From positions 30,082 through 94,081 of the forward strand of contig NZ_BCYX01000019.1 in the NCBI RefSeq assembly GCF_001598415.1: a DNA stretch of 64,000 nucleotides. The letters run 5' to 3'. The notes below the pieces were generated by a model that worked only from the letters and a program-made list of their open reading frames with translations, did not search any database and was not told the origin of the DNA. Positions within the stretch are counted from its first letter, which is position 1. Each line of letters begins with the position of its first letter. Positions 26,236 to 33,538 of this stretch are shown here, piece by piece. This DNA is from Sphingomonas mali NBRC 15500 (lineage in GTDB: Bacteria > Pseudomonadota > Alphaproteobacteria > Sphingomonadales > Sphingomonadaceae). Position numbers and translations under genes: made by a program.

Positions 26236-28257
26236 TCATCCTTCCAGCTTGACGACATCGAACGACTTCAGATTGATCCGCATCGGTATCTCGTTGACCG
26301 AAACCACCGCGAGGCGCGGAATGCTGCGTCTGGTGAACGCCTTGAGGTGGCGGCGCAACTCGGCGCCGCACAACAGGACGGGCGCCCGCCCGTCGCGGTG
26401 CATCGCCTCGGCCAGCGCCGACAGGCGGCGGATCAAGCGATCGGCGAGGCCGGGTTCGATCGGCAGGCCGCCTTGTTGCGCCGCGCCCAGCCCCGAGGCG
26501 ATCTGGTTTTCGATTCTCGGATCGAGGCTCAGCACGGCAAGATCGGGATGGTCGCCGCGCAACTGGTTGCAGATCGCGTAGCTCAGCCGCTGGCGCAATT
26601 GCTCGGTCAGTTCGGCCGGGTCGCGCTGGGTGCGGGCGAGGTCGGCGAGATGCTCGAGGATCAGGTCGAAATTGGCGACCGACACGCCTTCGGCGAGCAG
26701 GTTCTGGAGCACGCGCTGGATGTCGGGAACGCCGAGGATAGCCGGGATCAGCTCCTCGATCAGCCCGGGCTGGCGGGTCCTGGCGTCCTCGATCAGCCGC
26801 GTCACGACCGGGCGGGTGAGCAGGGTCGCGACCTCGCCCGAGACGACCTCGCTGAACTGGGTCATCAGCACGGTGATCGGATCGATGACGGTGAGCCCGG
26901 CGGCGCGCGCGGCCTCCTCGCCGTCGGCGTCGACCCAAACCGCCGGCAGTCCGAAACTGGGGTCGGTGGTCGCGATCCCCTCGATCGCCGGCGCGGCGCC
27001 CGCCGCGCCAATCACCAGCGCGCGGTCGGGTCGCGCTTCGCCCAGCGCGAAGCGCGACCCGAACAGCCGGATCTCATATTCGGTGTCGCCGAGCCCCGAC
27101 CCGTCGAGGATACGGACCGGCGGGAACGCGATGCCGAGCTTCTGTTCCTGCACCTGGCGCAGCCCTTCGACGCGGTCGAGAATGATCGCCTGCTGCGCCT
27201 TCCACGCCTCCGCCAGCGCGGCGCCCAACCGGATCTCGATCGAGGCCTGGCCGGCGCTCGCGGCCTGCGACGCCGCCACCTCGTTGGCGATGACGGTGTC
27301 CTTGGCGGCGGTGGTGCTGCGGATACGCCGCCAGGCGAGCACCGCCAGGCCGAGGATCACCAGGATCGGCCATTTCGGCATGCCCGGCAACAGCAGCAGC
27401 AGCATCAGGACCAGGGTGACGATGAGCGGGATGCGCGGAATCGAGGCAAGCTGGCTGAATACCTCGGTCGACAATTCGCGGTCGGACGCCGATCGTGTGA
27501 CGATGATGCCGGTGGCGACCGAGATGATCAGCGCGGGCAGCTGCGCGGCGATGCCGTCGCCGATCGTCAGCAAGGTGAAATGCTGCAGCGCCTCGTTCCA
27601 CTCCATCCCGAGCTGGAGCACACCGACTATCCAGCCGGCGATGATGTCGATCAAGAGGATGATGATCCCGGCGATCGCGTCGCCCTTCACGAACTTGGAT
27701 GCGCCATCCATCGCGCCGTAGAAGCTCGCCTCTCGCTCGATCCCCTTGCGGCGGCGCCCGGCCTCGACCTGGTCGATCAGGCCCATATTGAGGTCGGCGT
27801 CGATGCTCATCTGCGCGCCGGGCATCGAATCGAGGGTGAAGCGCGCGGCCACTTCGGACACGCGCTGCGCACCCGAGGTGACGACGATATATTGGACCAC
27901 GACGAGGATCGCGAAGACCACCAGCCCGACGACGAAATTGCCCTGGACTGCGAAGGTGCCGATCGAGCCGATCACCTGGCCGGCGCTGGCACCGGTCAGG
28001 ATCAGTCGGGTCGCCGCCACGTTGAGCGCGAGGCGGTAGAGCGTCGCCACCAGCAGCAGCGAGGGGAAGGTCGAGAATTCGACCGGTTTCGCCACATAGA
28101 AGGTGAGCAGCAGGATCGTCAGCGCCAGCCCGAAATTGGCGATGATCGACAGGTCGAGCACGGCAGCCGGGATCGGCGCGAACAGGATGACGAGGATCAG
28201 GAAGATCGCGGCAACCAGCAGAAGATCGCGGTTGTTGCGCAGCAGGCGGTCAAGCAC
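26236..28257 (-). CDS. flhA: Flagellar export-gate protein FlhA
   Basis: The largest export-gate subunit, 673 aa if started at the GTG overlapping the flhB stop (an ATG at 28299 would add 14 residues). Eight hydrophobic helices occupy the first ~330 residues. The FHIPEP signature region is clear (VEFSTFPSLLLVATLYRLAL, then NVAATRLIL), followed by DSMPGAQMSIDADLNMGLID and EASFYGAMDGASKFVKGDAI. The C-terminal cytoplasmic domain forms the nonameric docking ring for chaperone-substrate complexes. It includes VIDPITVLMTQFSEVV (a standard FlhA motif is PSxVxxTHLxE; His replaced here) and LLCGAELRRHLKAFTRR. Confidence 0.95.
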   Translation of the reverse strand: MLDRLLRNNRDLLLVAAIFLILVILFAPIPAAVLDLSIIANFGLALTILLLTFYVAKPVEFSTFPSLLLVATLYRLALNVAATRLILTGASAGQVIGSIGTFAVQGNFVVGLVVFAILVVVQYIVVTSGAQRVSEVAARFTLDSMPGAQMSIDADLNMGLIDQVEAGRRRKGIEREASFYGAMDGASKFVKGDAIAGIIILLIDIIAGWIVGVLQLGMEWNEALQHFTLLTIGDGIAAQLPALIISVATGIIVTRSASDRELSTEVFSQLASIPRIPLIVTLVLMLLLLLPGMPKWPILVILGLAVLAWRRIRSTTAAKDTVIANEVAASQAASAGQASIEIRLGAALAEAWKAQQAIILDRVEGLRQVQEQKLGIAFPPVRILDGSGLGDTEYEIRLFGSRFALGEARPDRALVIGAAGAAPAIEGIATTDPSFGLPAVWVDADGEEAARAAGLTVIDPITVLMTQFSEVVSGEVATLLTRPVVTRLIEDARTRQPGLIEELIPAILGVPDIQRVLQNLLAEGVSVANFDLILEHLADLARTQRDPAELTEQLRQRLSYAICNQLRGDHPDLAVLSLDPRIENQIASGLGAAQQGGLPIEPGLADRLIRRLSALAEAMHRDGRAPVLLCGAELRRHLKAFTRRSIPRLAVVSVNEIPMRINLKSFDVVKLEG

Positions 28258-29314
28258 GCGCGGTTGCTCCCAGCTTGAAATAGAGTTCGGCGACGGCATG
28301 GTAGTGACGCGGGGCGATCTCGCTTCCCATCTCGCTGTCGCGGAACAATGCGCGGGCCAGCCCGCGCGATTCGATGATCGGAATGCCGAGGCGGGCGGCG
28401 GCGGCCTTGAGCTGCAAGGCGTGGCGATCCGCGCCCTTGGCCCGGACGACCGGTGCCGCGCCGGCCCCGGCACGATAGGCGAGCGCGACCGCGACGTGGC
28501 GCGGATTGACAATCAGCATGTCCGAGCCCGGCAGATTGGCGAGGCCCTGGCTTTGCTGCGCGAACGATTTGTGCAGCTGCTTGCGCTTGCTCTTGAGCCG
28601 CGGATCGCCTTCGCGCTCCTTATGCTCGCGCGTCACCTCGCGCCGGCTCATCCGCATCTGCTTAGCGAAGTCGCCGCGGGCGAGAAGCTGGTCGATCACG
28701 GCAAGTCCGGCGGCGGCCAGGATGAAGAGCAGCAACAGTTTCATGCCGGCATGATCGAGCGCCTCGGCGAGCTTGGCCGCATCGGTGATGCGCCCGCTGG
28801 CACCGGCGAGCGCCGTGCGAATGGCGAGCACGGTGATCGTCGTGTAGATCGCCAGTTTGAGGATGCTCTTGAACGCCTGTTTGAGCATCTGGAACGAGAA
28901 CAGGCGTTTCAGGCCCTTGGCGGGATTGATCCGCGAGAAATCGGGGGTGAGCGGCGTGGCGCTGAACACCAGTCCGCGCAATTGCACGATCTCGACCAGA
29001 AGCGTGACCGAGATCACCGTCGCGCCGAGCAGAACGACAGGCTTGAGCACCGGCCAGAGTGAGCCCGCGGCGAGCGCGATCGATGCATGGGGATCGCCTG
29101 CCGCGCTGATCCCGCCGACCAGCGCACGGCGCATCTCGACACCGAGGACCGAGGCCAGCTTGGCACCGGCGACGATGACGAACGCGGCAAGCCCGATCAG
29201 ACTGGCGACGAAGCCGAGGTCGAGTCCGCGCGCGACCATGCCTTTTTCGCGGGCGCGCTTGAGCTTGAACGGCGTTGCCTGCTCGGTCCGGTTGGTTTCC
29301 TGTCCCTCGGCCAT
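28250..29314 (-). CDS. flhB: Flagellar export switch protein FlhB
   Basis: This 354-aa protein has an N-terminal QEKTE-like leader (TEQATPFKLKRAREKGMVAR), four membrane helices, and a cytoplasmic domain with the autocleavage motif NPRH (LIVNPRHVAVALAYRAG; cleavage between Asn and Pro switches export from hook to filament substrates). EHKEREGDPRLKSKRKQLHK is the standard linker. It overlaps flhA by 8 bases; fliR is immediately upstream. The NPRH form is intact, so substrate switching should work. Confidence 0.95.
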   Translation of the reverse strand: MAEGQETNRTEQATPFKLKRAREKGMVARGLDLGFVASLIGLAAFVIVAGAKLASVLGVEMRRALVGGISAAGDPHASIALAAGSLWPVLKPVVLLGATVISVTLLVEIVQLRGLVFSATPLTPDFSRINPAKGLKRLFSFQMLKQAFKSILKLAIYTTITVLAIRTALAGASGRITDAAKLAEALDHAGMKLLLLFILAAAGLAVIDQLLARGDFAKQMRMSRREVTREHKEREGDPRLKSKRKQLHKSFAQQSQGLANLPGSDMLIVNPRHVAVALAYRAGAGAAPVVRAKGADRHALQLKAAAARLGIPIIESRGLARALFRDSEMGSEIAPRHYHAVAELYFKLGATARA

Positions 29315-29315
29315 G

Positions 29316-30080
29316 TCAGCGCGCCGCCACCAGTTGAGGCGCTGCCTCGAGCGCTGTCCGGAGCAGGCGAAGGAGGAGGGCGCCCGACAAGGCGATCGAC
29401 GCCGGCAGCAAGGCCAGCGTCATCAATGCCTTCACCTGGAACCCGAGCAGCATCACGTTCATCTGCGGCAGCGTGCGCGACATGAAGGCGATGGCGAGGT
29501 CAGCGAGGAACAAGCCCAGCATGATCGCGCCGCCAAGCCCACAGGCGATGACGAACGCACTCGACAGATAGGTGAGCAGCGGGCCCAGATCGCCGGACAG
29601 GGCGCCGGTCCCCAGCGGCACGGCCTGTACCGACGCGGTCCAGATCGCGAGCAGATTGGCGGGGCCGTCGCTGGTGAAGAAGATCGCGGCTGCCGCATAG
29701 GCGAAGAGCGTGCCGACTAGCGGCATCTGGCTCTTGGTCGTGGGATCGACCAGCACGGCGAGGCCGAAGCCGGCCTGGATGTCGAGGGCCCGCCCGACCG
29801 TGAGCAAGGCGGCGAACGCGAACTGCAGCGAGAGCGAGAGACCGATACCGAGCACGAGTTCGTTGACGGCGGCAATCGCCAGCCCGTGTCCGGCAAAGCC
29901 GCTCTGCCAGGTCTGGGCGGGATTGGCGGTGACCAGCCAGGCCGCGAGCGAGATGCTCAGCAGCACACGCACGATCGCCGGCACGCGCAGCAAGGTGAAC
30001 GGCGCGGTGAACGCGAACGCCGGCACCACGCGCAGGGTCAACAACAGGATAGCGACAGCCTCGTCGCTCAGCGCAGGCAT
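29316..30080 (-). CDS. fliR: Flagellar export-gate protein FliR
   Basis: This 254-aa membrane protein has about six hydrophobic segments. Family features include the N-terminal LRVVPAFAFTAPFTLLRVPA followed by IVRVLLSISLAAWL, the central LGIGLSLSLQFAFAALLTVG and RALDIQAGFGLAVLVDP (with the conserved Q-G-F/G...DP), and SRTLPQMNVMLLGFQVKALM near the end. It forms the single FliR subunit at the pore tip. Order fliQ-fliR-flhB-flhA is standard. Spacing to fliQ is 4 bases. Confidence 0.95.
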   Translation of the reverse strand: MPALSDEAVAILLLTLRVVPAFAFTAPFTLLRVPAIVRVLLSISLAAWLVTANPAQTWQSGFAGHGLAIAAVNELVLGIGLSLSLQFAFAALLTVGRALDIQAGFGLAVLVDPTTKSQMPLVGTLFAYAAAAIFFTSDGPANLLAIWTASVQAVPLGTGALSGDLGPLLTYLSSAFVIACGLGGAIMLGLFLADLAIAFMSRTLPQMNVMLLGFQVKALMTLALLPASIALSGALLLRLLRTALEAAPQLVAAR

Positions 30081-30084
30081 TGGA

Positions 30085-30354
30085 TCAGTGCGCGAGGGTG
30101 GGGATCAGCTGGTAGAGCGACGTCGCGAATTGCGTGACGCGGCCAAGCATCCACGGTCCGATCGCGATCAGCATGACCGCCGAGACCAGGATCTTGGGCA
30201 CGTAGCTCAGCGTGATTTCCTGAACCTGCGTCGTCACCTGGAAGACGCTGATGACCAGCCCGACGAGCAGGGTCGCGATCAGCACCGGCCCGGCCACCAT
30301 CAGGCTGTTCCACAACATGTCATTGAGCAGGCTGAGCGCCCGATCACCCCCCAT
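30085..30354 (-). CDS. fliQ: Flagellar export-gate protein FliQ
   Basis: This 89-aa, two-helix membrane protein is full family length. It reads MLWNSLMVAGPVLIATLLVG, then LVISVFQVTTQVQEITLSYV and PKILVSAVMLIAIGPWML: the FliQ consensus with the conserved QxxTQ(I/V)QExTLxxVPK block. The ATG at 30354 is used because it starts right at the homology. It opens the minus-strand operon and is preceded by the GTCCC-N5-GGGAC inverted repeat. Confidence 0.95.
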   Translation of the reverse strand: MGGDRALSLLNDMLWNSLMVAGPVLIATLLVGLVISVFQVTTQVQEITLSYVPKILVSAVMLIAIGPWMLGRVTQFATSLYQLIPTLAH

Positions 30355-30389
30355 AAACAGACTCCCCGCGCGGCAGCCCACCCCCGGAC

Positions 30390-30406
30390 TGTCCCGATTC
30401 GGGACG
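30390..30406 (-). promoter_or_regulatory. Inverted repeat GTCCC-N5-GGGAC upstream of fliQ
   Basis: A perfect 5-bp inverted repeat (TGTCCC-GATTC-GGGACG on the plus strand) lies 35 bases before the fliQ start. It has the same half-sites and spacing as the site 15 bases before flgF (9778-9794). Finding it at the head of both flagellar operons suggests a common activator or repressor. Confidence 0.5.
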
Positions 30407-30655
30407 CTAGCACGGCGCTCGGGCGGACGCGAGCAAGCGAATGAAAAAAAGATGTTTTCCCCATCGAATGGCCGCGGACCGGTCGATCCGGGCAAGGTGA
30501 TCTCGTGCTGGCTGCATCATGCACCGCGGAAAGGTGGAGACGGTCGGCGGGTGACCGCCGGTGTCGGGGCGGCAAGCGGAGTCCTATATCCGCCGACGCC
30601 GAACGACAAAGCATCGCGGGAGGACCGATCCCGCGCGACTGGAGCGCAATCGCCC

Positions 30656-30683
30656 GTCCGAAAAACAACGACAAATTTCGGAC
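30656..30683. promoter_or_regulatory. Inverted repeat GTCCGAAA-N12-TTTCGGAC
   Basis: This lies in the 592-base intergenic region between the divergent fliQ and TonB-receptor genes (30355-30946). The 8-bp arms (30656-30663 and 30676-30683) are perfect and enclose an A-rich 12-base centre. It could be a regulator site or RNA hairpin; there is no following T-run. The rest of the region holds no convincing gene. Confidence 0.3.
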
Positions 30684-30856
30684 AGTACTAGGTCCGGGAG
30701 TACCGCGTGCCCAGCGCCTCTGGCGAGCCTCGATGGTGCCGGTGGCGTTGCCAGTCGCCGCCCGCTGAGGGTGCGGTCGTCCCTTATTCGTTTCCGAACC
30801 TGCCGGCCTGCTCGGTCTAAGTGCGTGATCCGTGCAGGCCCGCAGGTGCTGCCGGC

Positions 30857-30873
30857 ACGAAAATTATTTTCGT
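30857..30873. promoter_or_regulatory. 17-bp palindrome ACGAAAAT-T-ATTTTCGT upstream of the TonB receptor
   Basis: A perfect palindrome with 8-bp arms and a 1-bp centre, AT-rich in a GC-rich region, 73 bases before the receptor start. This spacing fits an operator or promoter-associated site. The same geometry (8+1+8), with a different sequence, occurs upstream of the lasso precursor gene at 38283-38299. Confidence 0.4.
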
Positions 30874-30946
30874 ACGTCGCCCCGTAGTTGGCGAGGCACC
30901 GCGTCAACCCCCTCAGCGCCGGAACAACCGGCCAAGGGAGGATAGA

Positions 30947-33538
30947 ATGACGATCTCGACAAAGGCACTTTGCGCGGTGCTGCTCGCCGCTGCCGCATAT
31001 CCTGCGGGCATGGCCATCCCGCCGGCCACCGCGCAGGAGGCGCCGGTGGCGTTCGACCTGCCGTCGCGGGACCTAGCGACGACGCTGCGCGCGGTGGCGC
31101 GCCAGGCTGGCCGCGAGATCCTGTTTGCCGACGAGGACGTGCGCGGCAGGTGGTCGCCGGCGGTCCGCGGCAGATTCACGGTCGAGCAGGCGGTGCGGAT
31201 CGCCATAGGCGGCAGCGACCTGATCGTCGAGGAGCAGGCGGGTGCGCTGGTCGTGCGGGTGCGTCCTCAAGAAGCCGGGGATGAGGCCAAGGACATCACG
31301 GTGACCGGCACGCGTATCCGCGGTGCCAGCGGGCCCTCGCCGGTCATCGTGATGACGCGCCGGGGGCTGGAGGAGCAGGGCCTCCCCGACATGGCAAGCG
31401 TCTCGCGGATCATCCCGCAGAATTTCACCGGCGGGCAGAACCCGGGGGTCGCGGGGGGCGGCGACCAGGGCGGATACAACAACATCAACAACTCGACGAC
31501 GCTCAACCTTCGCGGGCTGGGCTCGGACGCGACGCTGACGCTCCTCAACGGTCACCGCCTTCCTTATGACGCTGTCAACCAGGGGGTAGACATCTCGACC
31601 ATCCCGCTGGCCGCGCTCGAACGCATCGAGGTGATCACCGATGGCGCGTCGGCGCTCTACGGCTCGGATGCCGTCGGCGGCGTCGCCAACCTTATCCTGC
31701 GCCGCGACTATGACGGTCTCCAGACCAGCGCCCGGGTCGGCGCCTCCACGCAAGGCGGCAACGTCCAGCAGCAATATTCAGGCGTCGGCGGCGCGCGCTG
31801 GGCAACCGGCGGCTTCATGGCCGCGCTGGACTACAGCAAGGCGACGCCGATCTATGCCGACGACCGGCCCTATTCGCGCAGCCTCAATCCGACGCAGATG
31901 ATCGGAACGGGGAGCCGGCAGGTGAGCGGCGTGCTCACCGGCCATCAGGACCTGGCGAGCTGGGTCTCGTTCGAGCTGGACGCCCAGCTCGCCGACCGCC
32001 GCTCGCGCAAGGGCAATACCTTTTCGGTGACGGCGCCGGTCACCGTCTTCGGCCAGCTCAGTCTGCCCGTCGTGCGCTCCTATGCGGTCACGCCATTGCT
32101 TCGTCTCCGGCCCGGCGGCGGGTGGGAAGCCACGCTCGAGATGACCGACGGGGACAGCGACACCGTCAGCACGGCGCGGCGCTACATCAACGGCAACCTC
32201 CAGGTCGGGCGCTCGGCCTATGACAACCACCTCACCAATTTCGAGGCGGGTGCCGAGGGCCCGCTCGCCCGCCTGCCCGGCGGCGAGGTCCGCCTTGCCT
32301 TTGGCGGCGGCTATCGTCGCTTCCGGCTCGATTTCAACGTCCGCTCGACCAGCGCGGGCGTGACCCGCGTCACCCGTGACGCGAGCGAGCGCCGCGAGAG
32401 CATCTTCGGCTATGGCGAGCTGTCGGTTCCCCTGGTCGGCGCGGCCAATCGAATGCCCTTCATCGAAGCGCTGCGGCTCAGCGCCGCGGTCCGCTACGAA
32501 AGCTACAAGGGTATCGACGCGGTCGCGACTCCCAAGCTGGGGCTAGTCTATGCGCCCCACCCGGACATCACGCTCAAGTACAGCTGGGGCCGCTCGTTCA
32601 AGATCCCGACCCTCCAGCAGGTCAACCAGCCTCGCGAAGCGATCCTGCTCGACCAAAGCCAGTTCTCGCCTCAGCCGGTCCCGCCGCTTTCGGCGGGATC
32701 GACGGTGCTGCTCCTGGCCGGCGGCAATCCCGACCTGCGCGCCGAACGGGCGACGAGCTCGACCCTGTCGGTCGAGGTCAAGCCCCACTTCCTCGCCGGC
32801 CTGCGCATCGAGGCGAGCTGGTTCGACATCGACTATCGCGGCCGTATCGCAAGCGGCGTCAGCGACTACACGACGGCCCTGACAAACCCGGTCGCCGCGG
32901 ACTTCGTGCTCTTCGCTCCTAGCGCGAGCCTGTTGCAGGGCCTGATCGCGGGGGCGCCGCTCGGGCTCGAGAACCAGAGCGGACAGGCCTATGATCCGGC
33001 GCAGGTCGCCGCCGTCGTCGACTCGAGCCTGCGCAACACCGCGCGCGAGCACGACCGCGGCGTCGACCTCGCGATCGACTATAGCGCGGCCCTCAGGGGC
33101 GGGGGCCGGCTCCAGCTCGCGGCATCGGCGAGCTATCTGGACGCCAGGCGCCAGCCGGTCGCAGGCCAGCCCTATGAGGGACGGGCGGGACTGATCTTCA
33201 CGCCACCGCATTTCCGGGCGCACGGCTCGGCGAGCTGGCAGGCCGGAAGCGTCCAGCTGTCGGCGGCGCTCAACTATGTCGGCAGCACGCTCGACAACCG
33301 TTTCCCCCAGACCGAGACGATCGGCGCCTTCACCACCCTCGACCTGAGCGGGGCGTTCCGGCCGTCCGTCAGGCATGGGCCGCTCGCCAATATCGAGTTC
33401 CGCCTCAACGTGCAGAACCTGCTGGGCGAGGAGCCGGATCCGATCCGCAACTCGGCGGCGGCCGCCATCCCGTTCGATTCGACCAACCAGTCGCCGATCG
33501 GCCGGTTCGTCAGCTTCTCGGTGACCAAGCAATGGTAA
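30947..33538 (+). CDS. TonB-dependent receptor with STN domain, lasso-peptide locus
   Basis: This 863-aa outer-membrane receptor has a strong ribosome-binding site (AAGGGAGGA) before ATG 30947. Domains in order: signal peptide (to about residue 29, ending ATAQ), STN/secretin-like signalling domain (FDLPSRDLATTLRAVARQAG, ~32-85), a short linker with DITVTGTRIRG (TonB-box-like), plug (LRGLGSDATLTLLNGHRLPY, ASALYGSDAVGGVANLIL), then the 22-strand barrel. The C-terminus ends in RFVSFSVTKQW with the aromatic last residue typical of barrels. The STN domain is the FecA-type signal to a FecR/FecI pair, encoded at 38.5-40.2 kb. Coupled to the isopeptidase gene, it probably imports the lasso peptide. 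Confidence 0.88.
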   Translation: MTISTKALCAVLLAAAAYPAGMAIPPATAQEAPVAFDLPSRDLATTLRAVARQAGREILFADEDVRGRWSPAVRGRFTVEQAVRIAIGGSDLIVEEQAGALVVRVRPQEAGDEAKDITVTGTRIRGASGPSPVIVMTRRGLEEQGLPDMASVSRIIPQNFTGGQNPGVAGGGDQGGYNNINNSTTLNLRGLGSDATLTLLNGHRLPYDAVNQGVDISTIPLAALERIEVITDGASALYGSDAVGGVANLILRRDYDGLQTSARVGASTQGGNVQQQYSGVGGARWATGGFMAALDYSKATPIYADDRPYSRSLNPTQMIGTGSRQVSGVLTGHQDLASWVSFELDAQLADRRSRKGNTFSVTAPVTVFGQLSLPVVRSYAVTPLLRLRPGGGWEATLEMTDGDSDTVSTARRYINGNLQVGRSAYDNHLTNFEAGAEGPLARLPGGEVRLAFGGGYRRFRLDFNVRSTSAGVTRVTRDASERRESIFGYGELSVPLVGAANRMPFIEALRLSAAVRYESYKGIDAVATPKLGLVYAPHPDITLKYSWGRSFKIPTLQQVNQPREAILLDQSQFSPQPVPPLSAGSTVLLLAGGNPDLRAERATSSTLSVEVKPHFLAGLRIEASWFDIDYRGRIASGVSDYTTALTNPVAADFVLFAPSASLLQGLIAGAPLGLENQSGQAYDPAQVAAVVDSSLRNTAREHDRGVDLAIDYSAALRGGGRLQLAASASYLDARRQPVAGQPYEGRAGLIFTPPHFRAHGSASWQAGSVQLSAALNYVGSTLDNRFPQTETIGAFTTLDLSGAFRPSVRHGPLANIEFRLNVQNLLGEEPDPIRNSAAAAIPFDSTNQSPIGRFVSFSVTKQW

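Noticed and set aside
26347..28278. Long plus-strand frame (643 codons) antisense to flhA
   Set aside because: A GC-rich shadow of flhA with Arg/Asp/Gln-rich composition and no recognisable domain.
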